DNA of 58,581 bases from Marinobacter sp. F3R11. GTDB taxonomy: Bacteria; Pseudomonadota; Gammaproteobacteria; Pseudomonadales; Oleiphilaceae. The translations under genes and the position numbers were made by a program. Position 1 is the first letter of the stretch. Each line of letters starts with the position of its first letter. Below are positions 12,771 through 21,995 of this stretch, in pieces. The notes under the pieces were generated by a model. That model made no database searches, had not been told where the DNA came from, and saw only the letters and a program-made list of their open reading frames with translations. The stretch spans positions 97,810 to 156,390 of the forward strand of contig NZ_QOCH01000017.1 in NCBI RefSeq assembly GCF_003318275.1. Direction: 5' to 3'.

Positions 12771-12786
12771 GCGTTTGCAAGACCTC

Positions 12787-12819
12787 CCGGGCAGCGTGCT
12801 AAATAGCAGCGTTGCCCGG
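12787..12819 (+). terminator. GC-rich hairpin after glyA, possible terminator
   Basis: Stem arms CCGGGCA (12787-12793) and TGCCCGG (12813-12819), with an inner TGCT/AGCA pairing around an AAAT loop. It is stable but lacks a T run, so it may be a weak or Rho-assisted terminator, or an mRNA-protecting hairpin. Confidence 0.5.
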
Positions 12820-12841
12820 CATTCTCTCCGGAGTTCCTGAT

Positions 12842-13360
12842 ATGCACTGTCCTTTCTGTGGTGAAGCAGATACCAAGGTTATTGACTCTCGCCTGGTGGC
12901 TGAGGGGGATCAGGTGCGCCGCCGCAGAGAGTGCATCTCCTGTCGTGAACGTTTTACCACGTTCGAGTCGGCCGAACTGGTTATGCCCAGGGTCGTTAAG
13001 CAGGACGGTGTACGACAGCCCTTTGATGAAGAGAAGCTGCGTTCGGGGATTATGAAGGCTCTGGAAAAGCGCCCGGTCAGCATTGAGCAGATTGATGCGG
13101 CGTTGAATCGCATCAAATACCGCCTGCGGGCGACCGGGGAGCGTGAGGTTAAATCCATGCAGCTGGGTGAAGAGGTCATGACTGAACTGCGTCAGCTCGA
13201 TAAAGTTGCCTATGTCCGGTTTGCCTCAGTTTACCGCAGCTTTCAGGACATCAATGAGTTCAAGGAAGAAATTGAACGGCTCTCTGCCTCCAGTGGCGAG
13301 ACTGCCGTTGATGTTGCGAAAGCACTGGCGGACAATCATCGCCCTGAAGGAAAAAAATGA
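12842..13360 (+). CDS. nrdR: Transcriptional repressor NrdR
   Basis: ATP/dATP-sensing repressor of ribonucleotide reductase operons. The 172 residues have the N-terminal zinc ribbon (MHCPFC and CISC pairs) followed by an ATP-cone domain starting at [16 protein letters not shown]. The start is ATG 12842, because the family protein begins MHCPFC and GGAG lies upstream; an earlier start would add about 10 non-conserved residues. It overlaps ribD by four bases (ATGA), the same nrdR-ribD link as in Pseudomonas and E. coli. Confidence 0.97.
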   Translation: MHCPFCGEADTKVIDSRLVAEGDQVRRRRECISCRERFTTFESAELVMPRVVKQDGVRQPFDEEKLRSGIMKALEKRPVSIEQIDAALNRIKYRLRATGEREVKSMQLGEEVMTELRQLDKVAYVRFASVYRSFQDINEFKEEIERLSASSGETAVDVAKALADNHRPEGKK

Positions 13361-14472
13361 CCGAGTTTCGTGAACGGTCCATGATGGCCCGGGCTGTGCA
13401 GCTTGCATGGCGGGGCCGCTATTCAACTCATCCCAACCCCCGGGTTGGCTGCGTGATAGCTCGTGGTGACAAGATCCTGGGCGAAGGTTGGCATGAGCGG
13501 GCCGGAGAGGCACATGCGGAAATTCGCGCCCTGAGCCAGGCTGGCCCGGCAGCCCGTGGTGCCACAGCCTATGTAACACTGGAGCCCTGCAGTCATTTCG
13601 GGCGTACACCTCCGTGTGCAAGAGCATTGATTGATGCGGGTGTGTCGCGGGTCTATGCGGCTACCAAGGATCCGAATCCATCTGTCTCCGGAAGGGGGCT
13701 GGATATGCTTCGCGAGGCAGGGATCAGAGTGAGGGAAGGGCTTTTGGCCGATGAGGCTGCCCGTCTGAATCCCGGATTCATGAAGCGCATGAACACCGGC
13801 CGTCCCTGGGTCCGGCTCAAAATGGCTGCCAGCCTGGATGGTCGGACAGCTATGGCGTCGGGTGAAAGTCAATGGATAACCGGTGATGAGGCCCGCCGTG
13901 ATGTTCAGAGACTGAGGGCCACAAGCGATGCCATTCTTACTGGAGTAGGAACCGTACTTGCAGATGACCCCTCATTAACGGTGCGGCGTGAAGAGCTCGG
14001 AGATATCGGTGATGCAACCGAGCCTTCCCGGCAGCCATTGCGCGTTATTGCTGACCGGGACGCCAGAACGCCTCCTTCCGCAACCATTCTGCGCGGTGGC
14101 AAAGTTCAGGTGTTTTGTGCCTCGTCTACCCTTGCAACGGCCCCGGCACAGGATCTTGCCGCTTTGGGTATCCGGCTGAAGGGTGTTGCCTGGAAAGATA
14201 ACGGTATTGATGTTGCCGAGCTGTTGGATTCGCTGGGCAAATTGGGCATTAACGAGTTGTTGGTCGAAGCAGGGCCAACGCTGGCGGGAACATTTATCCG
14301 TGAGAAGCTGGTGGATGAACTCTGGCTTTACCAGGCCCCGGTTTTTTTGGGAAGTACAGGCCGTCCGACAGCGCATCTTCCGCTGGAGACCATGGCCGAC
14401 AAGATTGAGTGGATCGTACAGGACCGGCGACAGGTAGGAGACGACCAGCGTCTGATCCTGGTGCGCCGCTAA
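13357..14472 (+). CDS. ribD: Bifunctional riboflavin deaminase/reductase RibD
   Basis: Catalyses steps 2 and 3 of riboflavin synthesis: deamination of the GTP-derived pyrimidine, then reduction of its ribosyl side chain with NADPH. The N-terminal deaminase domain has the zinc ligands HAE and [11 protein letters not shown]. The C-terminal reductase domain shows [11 protein letters not shown] and [15 protein letters not shown]. At 371 residues it is full length. Next downstream, riboflavin synthase (alpha) would be expected, but only 75 bases separate RibD from RibB here. Confidence 0.97.
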   Translation: MTEFRERSMMARAVQLAWRGRYSTHPNPRVGCVIARGDKILGEGWHERAGEAHAEIRALSQAGPAARGATAYVTLEPCSHFGRTPPCARALIDAGVSRVYAATKDPNPSVSGRGLDMLREAGIRVREGLLADEAARLNPGFMKRMNTGRPWVRLKMAASLDGRTAMASGESQWITGDEARRDVQRLRATSDAILTGVGTVLADDPSLTVRREELGDIGDATEPSRQPLRVIADRDARTPPSATILRGGKVQVFCASSTLATAPAQDLAALGIRLKGVAWKDNGIDVAELLDSLGKLGINELLVEAGPTLAGTFIREKLVDELWLYQAPVFLGSTGRPTAHLPLETMADKIEWIVQDRRQVGDDQRLILVRR

Positions 14473-14547
14473 ACGTTTAAATTCACAGTGCACCCCAAGG
14501 TTTTTGCGTAAGGCTGCGGCGGGTGCATTGAAAGGGTGCAAAACAGT

Positions 14548-15663
14548 ATGGCACTGAACAGCGTTGAAGAAATAATTGAGGACATCCGCCAGGGTAAGAT
14601 GGTTATCCTGATGGATGATGAAGACCGGGAAAACGAAGGCGACCTGGTGATGGCGGCCGAGTATTGCTCAGCCGAGGACATCAACTTTATGGCGCGATTT
14701 GGTCGGGGGCTTATCTGTATGCCCATGACCCGTGACCGCTGTGAACAGTTGGGCCTGCCGTTAATGGTGCAGCAAAATGCTTCAGGCTTTGGTACCAAGT
14801 TTACGCTTTCTATTGAAGCCGCTACAGGTGTAACCACCGGCATTTCGGCGGCGGATCGCGCCCGCACTGTGCAGGCAGCGGTAGCCCGTAATGCCAAAGC
14901 TTCGGATCTTGTTCAGCCAGGGCATATCTTTCCTCTGATGGCAGATCCCGGTGGTGTGCTCAGCCGGGCCGGCCATACTGAGGCTTCTTGTGATCTGGCT
15001 GCTTTGGCGGGGTGTGAGCCTGCAGGTGTTATCTGCGAAATCATGAACGACGATGGTTCCATGGCGCGGAAAGAAGATCTGGAGCGTTTTGCTGAAGAGC
15101 ACAACCTGAAGGTCGGGACGATTGCTGACCTGATTCACTATCGCACCACTCATGAGCGCACAATTGAATGTGTTGAAGAGAATCAGCTCGATACCGAGTA
15201 CGGCATATTCAAGCTGCGTACATACCGGGACATTGTTCAGGGTTCCACGCACCTGGCTATGGTATTTGGTGAAATTCCCACCGACGAGCCTGTGCACGTG
15301 CGCGTTCATATTACCGATACGCTTCGTGACCTGCTTGGAGCGCGCCGAAAGGATTCCCGTAGCTGGCCTTTGCATCACGCGCTTGCCAAGGTGGCAAAGG
15401 AAGGTTGCGGTGTCGTAGTTCTGCTGAACAGCGCTGAAGACAGTTATAATCTGGAAGACCGCATTCAGGAATTTTTTGATCAGGGGCACGGCCCCGCGGG
15501 TAAGGGCAGCTCTGGTGTATATTTCACTGTCGGCACTGGCTCTCAGATTCTGCGGGACATTGGGGTCAGCAAGATGCGATTGTTGAGCCCTCCCGTGAAA
15601 TATTCAGCAATTTCCGGGTTTGATCTGGAAGTGGTTGAGTACATTCCCTACACCCCGGACTGA
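14548..15663 (+). CDS. ribB: 3,4-dihydroxy-2-butanone-4-phosphate synthase with degenerate RibA domain (RibBX type)
   Basis: The N-terminal half (about residues 1-200) is an intact DHBP synthase that makes the four-carbon riboflavin precursor from ribulose 5-phosphate: [17 protein letters not shown] and [12 protein letters not shown] are conserved. The C-terminal half aligns by eye with GTP cyclohydrolase II ([14 protein letters not shown]). However, it lacks the three zinc cysteines and the RQEGR segment of active RibA; the zinc region corresponds to about residues 252-268. Such RibBX proteins are described in Proteobacteria, so a separate ribA should exist elsewhere. ATG 14548 is preferred, with AAAGGG upstream; a GTG at 14536 is the alternative. 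Confidence 0.93.
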   Translation: MALNSVEEIIEDIRQGKMVILMDDEDRENEGDLVMAAEYCSAEDINFMARFGRGLICMPMTRDRCEQLGLPLMVQQNASGFGTKFTLSIEAATGVTTGISAADRARTVQAAVARNAKASDLVQPGHIFPLMADPGGVLSRAGHTEASCDLAALAGCEPAGVICEIMNDDGSMARKEDLERFAEEHNLKVGTIADLIHYRTTHERTIECVEENQLDTEYGIFKLRTYRDIVQGSTHLAMVFGEIPTDEPVHVRVHITDTLRDLLGARRKDSRSWPLHHALAKVAKEGCGVVVLLNSAEDSYNLEDRIQEFFDQGHGPAGKGSSGVYFTVGTGSQILRDIGVSKMRLLSPPVKYSAISGFDLEVVEYIPYTPD

Positions 15664-15710
15664 TAAACCTGGCTGCAGCATTGTGTCTGCAGCCCGAGAA
15701 GGAGCCACCG

Positions 15711-16187
15711 ATGGCAGATATCAAAGTAATTGAAGGTGATTTTACCCAGTGCAGTGGTCGTTACGCGCTGGTGGTTGGACGTTTTAACGGCTTTGTAGTG
15801 GAGAGCCTGGTAAGTGGCGCCGTTGATACCCTGCGCCGCCATGGTATTGCCGATAGTGACATCACCATTGTGCGTGTCCCCGGAGCCTATGAAATGCCGC
15901 TGGCTGTAAAGCGTGTTGCGGAAACCGGAGGATACAGTGCCATCATTGCGTTGGGTGCCGTTATTCGTGGTGGAACCCCTCATTTTGAGTATGTGGCGGG
16001 CGAAGCTTCCAGCGGCCTTGGCGCGGTCAGCCTGGAAACAGACGTGCCTGTAACCTTCGGTGTACTGACTGTTGATTCTATCGAGCAGGCAATCGAGCGC
16101 TCTGGCACAAAAGCCGGCAATAAAGGCGCTGAAGCGGCAATTACGGCGCTGGAAATGGTCAGCCTGTTCAACAAGCTGGGTGAGTAA
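15711..16187 (+). CDS. ribH: 6,7-dimethyl-8-ribityllumazine synthase
   Basis: Condenses the RibB and RibD products to lumazine, the penultimate step to riboflavin; usually forms 60-mer capsids or pentamers. 158 residues. Signatures seen are [52 protein letters not shown] and the C-terminal [27 protein letters not shown] 15711 is preceded by AGGAG (15700-15704). Its TAA overlaps the nusB ATG by one base. Confidence 0.97.
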   Translation: MADIKVIEGDFTQCSGRYALVVGRFNGFVVESLVSGAVDTLRRHGIADSDITIVRVPGAYEMPLAVKRVAETGGYSAIIALGAVIRGGTPHFEYVAGEASSGLGAVSLETDVPVTFGVLTVDSIEQAIERSGTKAGNKGAEAAITALEMVSLFNKLGE

Positions 16188-16663
16188 TGAGCGACACTGA
16201 AGAATCGACACCCCGCCCAGCGCCATCTGGCCAGCCAAAAGCTGGTGATCGCCGCCGGGCCCGGGTTCTGGCAATGCAGGGGCTTTATCAACGCCACTTT
16301 ACCAAGAGCCCTATCTCGGATATCGAAGCCGAGTTCATGGTCGACAACGACATGACCAAGGTGGATACCCTGTACTTCCGTGACGTCCTGCGCGGGGTGC
16401 ATCGCGATCAGGTAGAGCTGGATAAACTGATCGAGCCGTTTCTTGATCGCCCTCTGCATGAAGTAGATCCCGTGGAACTGGCGATTGTCCGCGTGGGTGC
16501 CTATGAGTTGCGCCACCGCTTGGATGTGCCATACAAAGTGGTGATCAACGAAGGTATTGAACTGGCCAAGCGGTTTGGTGGCACAGACGGACACAAGTTC
16601 GTGAACAGCGTGCTGGACAAGCTGGGCCGGCGTTTACGCCTTGCCGAGACCCGTCCGCGCTGA
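16187..16663 (+). CDS. nusB: Transcription antitermination factor NusB
   Basis: Binds boxA RNA with ribosomal protein S10 to support antitermination on rRNA operons. 158 residues, all-helical; characteristic segments are [14 protein letters not shown] and the C-terminal [28 protein letters not shown]. It starts on the last base of ribH (TAATG) and thiL follows 3 bases after its stop. The ribH-nusB-thiL-pgpA order is common in gammaproteobacteria. Confidence 0.97.
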   Translation: MSDTEESTPRPAPSGQPKAGDRRRARVLAMQGLYQRHFTKSPISDIEAEFMVDNDMTKVDTLYFRDVLRGVHRDQVELDKLIEPFLDRPLHEVDPVELAIVRVGAYELRHRLDVPYKVVINEGIELAKRFGGTDGHKFVNSVLDKLGRRLRLAETRPR

Positions 16664-16666
16664 TCG

Positions 16667-17641
16667 ATGGGTGAATTTGAGCTCATCCGGCAGTTTTTTA
16701 TGCCGTTAGCCCGTTTGCACGGCCCTCATTCTATTATTGTTGGGCCGGGCGACGACTGCGCAATTCAGCGCGTACCCTCTGGTTCCGATCTGGTTTTTTC
16801 CCTCGATACGCTGGTTGAGGGAGTGCATTTCCCCTTCCATTACCGCCCGGACTATCTTGGCTGGAGAGCGCTTGCGGTAGCCACCAGTGATCTGGCCGCT
16901 ATGGGCGCTGATCCGACGTCCTATACTCTTGCGTTAACCTTGCCTGAGGCTGATGAATCCTGGTTGCGTGGCTTCGCTTGCGGGCTTGGGAAAGCAGCGG
17001 ATGCATTCGGGCTTGTACTTGCCGGTGGTGATACAACCCGTGGTCCTCTGGCGTTGAGTTTGCAGGTGCATGGTCTGATTCCGCGTGGGGCTGCCATTCT
17101 TCGTTCCGGAGCCAGACCAGGCGACCTTGTTGCGGTATCCGGTACCCTGGGAGACGCCGGCGCTGCACTGGACTATCTCGGGGCTCAGGCGTGCTCTGAC
17201 CCCCAGAGTTTCTCTGCGGATGAGGCATTTGTGCTGAAGCGTTATCATCACCCCGAACCCAGGCTGGAGCTTGGTGCTGGTCTGAGAGGTCTGGCGACGG
17301 CTGCTATTGATATATCAGATGGCTTGCTGGCAGACCTGAGTCATATTCTGGAGGCTTCCTCGGTCGGGGCGAATATCGAGGTTGCCAGGATCCCTGTTTC
17401 GGCTGCACTCAAGCGCCTGAAAGGCACTGGGGCGCGGGATTATGCGCTTCATTCCGGAGATGACTACGAGCTTTGTGTGACGATCCCTGAAGCAAACTGG
17501 ACAGGTGCGCCACCATCGCTGAAGCAGCAATTCACGGTTATCGGAGTTATTGAGGAAGCGCCGGGTCTGCGACTTGATGGTGCTGCTGTAGTGTCGGAAT
17601 CTGATACCCTTGGCTTTGATCACTTCAGGAGGAAATCATGA
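16667..17641 (+). CDS. thiL: Thiamine-monophosphate kinase
   Basis: Phosphorylates thiamine phosphate with ATP to thiamine diphosphate, the cofactor needed by IlvI among others. The 324 residues fit the PurM/AIR synthetase fold. N-terminal GEFELIRQFF and GPGDDCAI (metal/ATP binding) are conserved, as are ALAVATSDLAAMGADP and the DISDGLLADLSHI segment. The start is ATG 16667. It ends in an ATGA overlap with pgpA. Confidence 0.96.
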   Translation: MGEFELIRQFFMPLARLHGPHSIIVGPGDDCAIQRVPSGSDLVFSLDTLVEGVHFPFHYRPDYLGWRALAVATSDLAAMGADPTSYTLALTLPEADESWLRGFACGLGKAADAFGLVLAGGDTTRGPLALSLQVHGLIPRGAAILRSGARPGDLVAVSGTLGDAGAALDYLGAQACSDPQSFSADEAFVLKRYHHPEPRLELGAGLRGLATAAIDISDGLLADLSHILEASSVGANIEVARIPVSAALKRLKGTGARDYALHSGDDYELCVTIPEANWTGAPPSLKQQFTVIGVIEEAPGLRLDGAAVVSESDTLGFDHFRRKS

Positions 17642-18165
17642 GTCAGGAAGATCAGTGGCCGGAGCCTGATTTGACCCAAGCTATATTGCCGCCGGGGTTT
17701 CTGAAAAATCCTGTACACCTATTAGCCTTCGGGTTTGGCAGCGGTGCAGCGCCCCGCGCGCCGGGAACCTGGGGTAGTCTGGCAGCGATTCCTCTATGGT
17801 ACGGGTTTGCCTGGCTACCTCCTGTTGCTTACTGGTTTATTGTTGCGCTGGCCTTCGTGGTGGGCATCTGGCTATGTGGAAAAACAGCGACAGACCTGAA
17901 GGTGCATGATCATGGCGGAATAGTATGGGATGAGTTCGTAGGAATGTGGATTGCCCTGGGGCTCTTTCCTGATCAGATATACGGTGTGTTGCTGGCATTC
18001 CTGATTTTCAGGTTTTTCGATGTTCTCAAGCCCTGGCCCATCAACTGGCTCGATGAGCGCCTGCCCGGCGGGCTGGGCATCATGGTGGATGACGTGGTTG
18101 CAGGCATTATGGCATTGCTCTGCCTGCTCGCCATTGATGTCTGGCTGATGCCGTACATCCTTTAA
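17638..18165 (+). CDS. pgpA: Phosphatidylglycerophosphatase A
   Basis: Inner-membrane enzyme that dephosphorylates phosphatidylglycerol phosphate to phosphatidylglycerol. 175 residues with about four hydrophobic segments. Family motifs are GFGSGAAPRAPGTWGSLAAIP and the catalytic acidic motif VWDEFVGMWIAL; FFDVLKPWPI and GGLGIMVDDVVAG follow. Its ATG overlaps the thiL stop by four bases; last gene of the nrdR/rib/nusB cluster. Confidence 0.96.
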   Translation: MSQEDQWPEPDLTQAILPPGFLKNPVHLLAFGFGSGAAPRAPGTWGSLAAIPLWYGFAWLPPVAYWFIVALAFVVGIWLCGKTATDLKVHDHGGIVWDEFVGMWIALGLFPDQIYGVLLAFLIFRFFDVLKPWPINWLDERLPGGLGIMVDDVVAGIMALLCLLAIDVWLMPYIL

Positions 18166-18203
18166 AGCGGCTTTTCCCCGGTACTCTGGAGGTTCTTGGG
18201 GCT

Positions 18204-18407
18204 TTAGTGCACCACTGGTTCTTCCGGAAGCAGTTTTACTACGTGCAGAAAGCGTCTTAGTCCGGCTTCAGCTCGCTCTCTGGATGCAAAGGGGCCGCTG
18301 TCAAAGCCTTCTCTGGTCGTGAAATACCATCTGTTTCCGACACAGAAAAAACGATTGCTGCGAAAGGGCGCGCTCCCATCTTCTCCTGATCTAACCTGTA
18401 CGTCCAT
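18204..18407 (-). CDS. Small DUF6316-like protein, function unknown
   Basis: 67 residues, reading RSNRFFCVGNRWYFTTREG then GPFASRERAEAGLRRFL. This Trp/Tyr-Phe-Thr-Arg-Glu-Gly pattern recurs in short DUF6316 proteins of Marinobacter and Pseudomonas as I recall. No signal peptide or membrane segment. AGGAG lies 6 bases before the ATG (18414-18418), which supports it as a real gene despite its size. It converges with pgpA. No function can be stated. Confidence 0.75.
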   Translation of the reverse strand: MDVQVRSGEDGSAPFRSNRFFCVGNRWYFTTREGFDSGPFASRERAEAGLRRFLHVVKLLPEEPVVH

Positions 18408-18661
18408 GGCCGACTCCTGAGCCCTTGGCTTACACCCGTACTCCGGGCGCTACGTAATTAATAGGCGTGTGTTTAAAATTAATACAAATCTGGGCAAATT
18501 CAACATTTTTTAACAATTATATGGGTACTCTTGCAGTCTGGCTCACGCCGCGCTCTTTTGCGTATCTTGTTGCCCTCCGCGGCTGCTGTGTTCAGAATAC
18601 GGGATAACAGGCTGTATCCTTCGTCCGTCCATGGTCTCACCCGAATCTTAAAGGAGATAAA

Positions 18662-19357
18662 ATGAGTGTCCGTCACGTTATACGTCTTAGCAGGTTGAAG
18701 TTTAGCCATTCTGGCAGATTGATTCGGATGCTGTTTCCGGCAGTTCTTCTCGGTTTATTGGTTGGCTGCTCATCGGCGGTTACCAAGCTTGAGACCTGGG
18801 AGGGGAATCCGGCCACTGCGGTTAACGCCTCTACCCTTGAAGCGCCCGGTGCTATCAGTGTGAGCCAGGTGAACGGGCGTGCGATGACCAACTATATGAT
18901 GGATGACCTGGCGCTGGATTATGCGCTGCTCCCAGGGGAAAACGAAGTTGTCTTCACCTATAAAACTATCTGGGCCAAGCCGGGAGTCGTGGGTAATGGC
19001 GAGTCGAAGGTCTATGTGATTGAAAGTGCGCCGCAGGTTGTACGGTTTGAGGCGGCCCCAAATGAAACCTATCGGTTTGAGTTTGACGAGCCGGAAAACC
19101 GGCGGCAAGCGGAACAGATGATGCCACAGTTCTCAGCTTCCATCGTCGGTGCAGGTGGTGAGGTATTGGCGCAATCGTCGGATTGGTCGCCCGCAGACAG
19201 CACCCTTGCGGTGAGAACGCCTGTTCCGACTGGCCAGCTCGCTGAAGACGGGGCTGTGTCAGGCAGTGAAATGAGTTCTCTGGATCGTTTGAAGGCCGTA
19301 TGGGCTACCGCCAGTGATGAAGAGAAAAAAGCGTTTTTGCGTTGGGCCTTCGAGTAA
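18662..19357 (+). CDS. DUF2057-like (YccT-like) lipoprotein
   Basis: 231 residues. After a basic N-terminus, a hydrophobic segment ends in the lipobox LLVGC (Cys36), so it should be lipidated and held in the envelope. The mature part (SVSQVNGRAMTNYMMDDLALDYALLPGENEVVFTYK is split here by domain: first a binding-type region, then beta-strand pattern) resembles DUF2057/YccT proteins; E. coli YccT (CsgI) affects curli. The last 20 residues (ATASDEEKKAFLRWAFE) also fit that family. AAGGAG (18651-18656) supports ATG 18662; an internal ATG at 18728 would leave a shorter signal peptide. The preceding 18408-18661 is an AT-rich gap. Confidence 0.75.
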   Translation: MSVRHVIRLSRLKFSHSGRLIRMLFPAVLLGLLVGCSSAVTKLETWEGNPATAVNASTLEAPGAISVSQVNGRAMTNYMMDDLALDYALLPGENEVVFTYKTIWAKPGVVGNGESKVYVIESAPQVVRFEAAPNETYRFEFDEPENRRQAEQMMPQFSASIVGAGGEVLAQSSDWSPADSTLAVRTPVPTGQLAEDGAVSGSEMSSLDRLKAVWATASDEEKKAFLRWAFE

Positions 19358-19379
19358 GTGCCGGTAGTTTTACTTGCTG

Positions 19380-20825
19380 TTAGCGCATGAAGCGGCCTTT
19401 AAGTCTGTTTTGTGCGCTGGCGGCTTTTTCGATGGCCTCAAGGCTTTCAGTGACATGGTTTCGGAGCCTGTTGCCTTGAGCCACCACATCGGGGCAGATG
19501 GTAAAGTTGAGTGTCAGGCTGCCTTGATAGCTCATGGCCACAATAACGAGCCCCATACCTTCGGATAACGGTGCAGCATTGTATTGATGTATGAGTTTCG
19601 CGCCCTGTAAATACAGGGGCACCTGGGGGCCGGGTACATTGATAATGGGCAGGTTGAATACCGGCCAGTGGCGCTGGGTAATCTGCAGCTCAGAATACAG
19701 GCGTGCCGATAGTGCCAGCATTCCGGAGGGTAACAGCTCTGTAAGCCGGGCTGCTGCAATGGCATCCCTGTAAGGCTTTGAGGTAACAGCATTCCCGTGA
19801 ATTTTGTGAATACGCAGGGCCGGATCCGGTTCGTTGGTGGCAAGATCCAGCAACATGGCGGATATTTGGTTTCCGGTGGTTCTTCGCAGTGTGTTTGAGC
19901 GCACTGAAATGGGGATCAAGGCAACCAGAGGTTGGTTCGTACGCTCCTTCTGTCCGTGGAGATATCGTTGCAATGTTTCTGCGCAGAGCCCTAACACCAC
20001 GTCATTCAGTGTGACATCACCAAGCATGGCCCTGATTGCTTTGAGCCGGGATAATTGAATGCTGGCAGACAGGATTTGGCGATTAGCCGTGATTCTGCGG
20101 TTGAACGGGCTGTGGGGTGTGGAGAACAGGGGAATTTTCAGCAACTGTTTCTGGATCAGCTCCCTGGCCCTTGTTTCTGCGGCGCTTGCTGCCAGCGAGA
20201 CTATTCGCCATGGGTTGCGTAGTATGTTGGCACCGGCCCGTATTAATACCTGCTCTTCAGATGGTTCCGGGCGTGATTGCCAGGGGCGGGGCGGGCGTAT
20301 GGGTTGTGGCTCCGGGGTGTACTCCAGAAGTTTACTGATAATTTCCTCGCCGCTGAAGGCATCAATGGCTGCATGATGCAGCTTTACGATAAGTGCAAAG
20401 CCTTCATGGCTCTCTTCATCATCGCCGTTTTCTCCATCCAGCCGGAAGCCGTCTACGAAGGTAATATGCCAAAGCGGGCGGCCCCGTTCGAGTGGCTCTT
20501 CAAGAATCTTCGATGCAAGGTCCATAAGGCTTGCCTCTGTGCCGTTTTCGCTGAGGCTGATATAGGACAGATGTCTTTCGATATTGAAGTCAGGATCGTC
20601 GATCCAATAGGGGCGGCCCAGGCGCAGGGGAACTTCTTTCAGGCGTTGACGAAATACAGGCACCGCGTGCAGACGGCTCTGCAGGTAAGCAACAAATGTA
20701 CTGAACGTCAGAGGCGCTTCCCGTTCGCTGGCATCAAACAGGTAGACGCTTTCGATATGCATCGGCGCTTTGACGGATTCAAGGTGCAGGAAGGAAGCGT
20801 CCAGTCCGGTTAGATGCCGCATCAA
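19380..20825 (-). CDS. Wax ester synthase/diacylglycerol acyltransferase family protein
   Basis: WS/DGAT enzymes transfer acyl-CoA to fatty alcohols or diacylglycerol and form storage lipid; several paralogues are usual in Marinobacter. The 481 residues start MMRHLTGLDASFLHLES and carry GRPLWHITFVDG and the conserved NDVVLGLCAETLQ motif. The catalytic HHxxxDG motif reads HHAAIDAFSG, so the usual Gly is Ala at residue 156 (codon 20358-20360). An acidic insertion (GENGDDEESHEG) lies just before it. The catalytic His-His and Asp are kept, so activity is possible. It may differ in substrate or rate from canonical paralogues. Confidence 0.93.
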   Translation of the reverse strand: MMRHLTGLDASFLHLESVKAPMHIESVYLFDASEREAPLTFSTFVAYLQSRLHAVPVFRQRLKEVPLRLGRPYWIDDPDFNIERHLSYISLSENGTEASLMDLASKILEEPLERGRPLWHITFVDGFRLDGENGDDEESHEGFALIVKLHHAAIDAFSGEEIISKLLEYTPEPQPIRPPRPWQSRPEPSEEQVLIRAGANILRNPWRIVSLAASAAETRARELIQKQLLKIPLFSTPHSPFNRRITANRQILSASIQLSRLKAIRAMLGDVTLNDVVLGLCAETLQRYLHGQKERTNQPLVALIPISVRSNTLRRTTGNQISAMLLDLATNEPDPALRIHKIHGNAVTSKPYRDAIAAARLTELLPSGMLALSARLYSELQITQRHWPVFNLPIINVPGPQVPLYLQGAKLIHQYNAAPLSEGMGLVIVAMSYQGSLTLNFTICPDVVAQGNRLRNHVTESLEAIEKAASAQNRLKGRFMR

Positions 20826-20933
20826 TGGGCTCCTTTCTCTATCAAGGTTCGTCCCAGTATAGATTACTCCGGGATATCCCCGGTTGCCTCCAGGAAGTAC
20901 CGGGGCTATGCAACGGACGTATTCTGGCCTTCT

Positions 20934-21845
20934 TCAGTTATTCAGCCAGTTAGCTATGGCAGGGTCTTTGGTCAGCCTTTGCCAGAACCATGTCAGAGCC
21001 TTGCCTTTATCATCAGTGTGTCTGGCAGCGAGAAGCGTGGCGGGTTGCCTTGGTTCGCATACCTGTTTCTCTATGAGCTGGCCCGAGGCAAGGAGTTCTT
21101 GTATGCGAGGTTTTGGTAGCCAGCCCACGCCGAGGCCTGCTTTTTGTATGGAAATTTTATGATCGATATTGGCAGCGGTCAGAGTGCGCTGTCTGCGGAA
21201 GATACCGGCGTGGCCAGCGGGTAAGGCGCGGGATGTGTCTGCGGCAACCGCTGCGGGAAAGCCAGAGATATCTTCTTCAGTTAATGGTTCTTTTGCGCTC
21301 GCCAGCGGGTGACCGGGTGCAACAGCAAAAGTAAAAGTGATATTGCCAAGTACGTGACTGGTAAAGTTTCCGGAGGGTTTACTGATGTCGTCGGCCCCGA
21401 TAATCAAGTCCACTCTCCGGCTTTGGAGAGCATCCCAGGCGCCTGCAAAAACTTCTTCTATGATTTGAACGTCCACAGGAACGCCGAGCGCAAAGAAGTC
21501 CTTGATAGCCGGGAACAGGCATTCCGCCGGTAATAGCGAGTTGAAGCCGATGCGCAATCTGGGTTCCCAGCCTTGCGCAACTTGTCGGGTTGAGTGTGCC
21601 AGGTTTTCGGCGGCATCCAGCAGGGTTCTGCCTTCCTTTAGCAGGTACCGGCCGGCGGGAGTAAGCACCGCCCGGTGTCCACTCCGGTCGAATAGAACTA
21701 CATTCAGGTCTTCTTCAAGCTTTTGTACGGTGTAACTAATAGCTGATGGAACCCGGAAAAGTTCACCTGCGGCACCTGCAAAACTGCCTTTGCGGTCAAT
21801 GGCGTCGAGCACCCGGAGGGCGTCTATAGTAATGGCTGTGTGCAT
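20934..21845 (-). CDS. LysR-family transcriptional regulator
   Basis: 303 residues with the N-terminal winged helix-turn-helix (ALRVLDAIDRKGSFAGAAGE then SAISYTVQKLEEDLNVVLF) and a C-terminal periplasmic-binding-like effector domain. It is divergent from the glutathionyl-hydroquinone reductase gene, and LysR proteins often control a divergent neighbour, so regulation of yqjG in response to a quinone or electrophile is a reasonable inference. The effector is unknown. Confidence 0.92.
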   Translation of the reverse strand: MHTAITIDALRVLDAIDRKGSFAGAAGELFRVPSAISYTVQKLEEDLNVVLFDRSGHRAVLTPAGRYLLKEGRTLLDAAENLAHSTRQVAQGWEPRLRIGFNSLLPAECLFPAIKDFFALGVPVDVQIIEEVFAGAWDALQSRRVDLIIGADDISKPSGNFTSHVLGNITFTFAVAPGHPLASAKEPLTEEDISGFPAAVAADTSRALPAGHAGIFRRQRTLTAANIDHKISIQKAGLGVGWLPKPRIQELLASGQLIEKQVCEPRQPATLLAARHTDDKGKALTWFWQRLTKDPAIANWLNN

Positions 21846-21846
21846 G

Positions 21847-21861
21847 TTCGAATTATCTGAA
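21847..21861. promoter_or_regulatory. Possible LysR box (T-N11-A)
   Basis: TTCGAATTATCTGAA, with TTC/GAA ends and a T-N11-A core, sits immediately upstream of the LysR start codon in the divergent gap. Position and shape fit autoregulation, but such short dyads are common by chance. Confidence 0.3.
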
Positions 21862-21995
21862 GTTGTTGGCCAGAATTGCTTGTTTGTGAGGGTAGCAGGG
21901 TCGCCGTTATTCTGCTCCCATTAAATGCAGGATACAGGTGTATGTTGGTTCCTGTGTCTGCACACGCACTGGCAGTTTATTCATGGGGGCAAATA

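Noticed and set aside
14473..14547. FMN riboswitch upstream of ribB
   Set aside because: The gap is only 75 bases and lacks the conserved AGGGG/CCGACGGU-type elements of the FMN aptamer.
18500..18709. A 69-residue reverse-strand frame overlapping the lipoprotein start
   Set aside because: It overlaps a well-supported gene with AAGGAG and a lipobox, and has no recognised motif.
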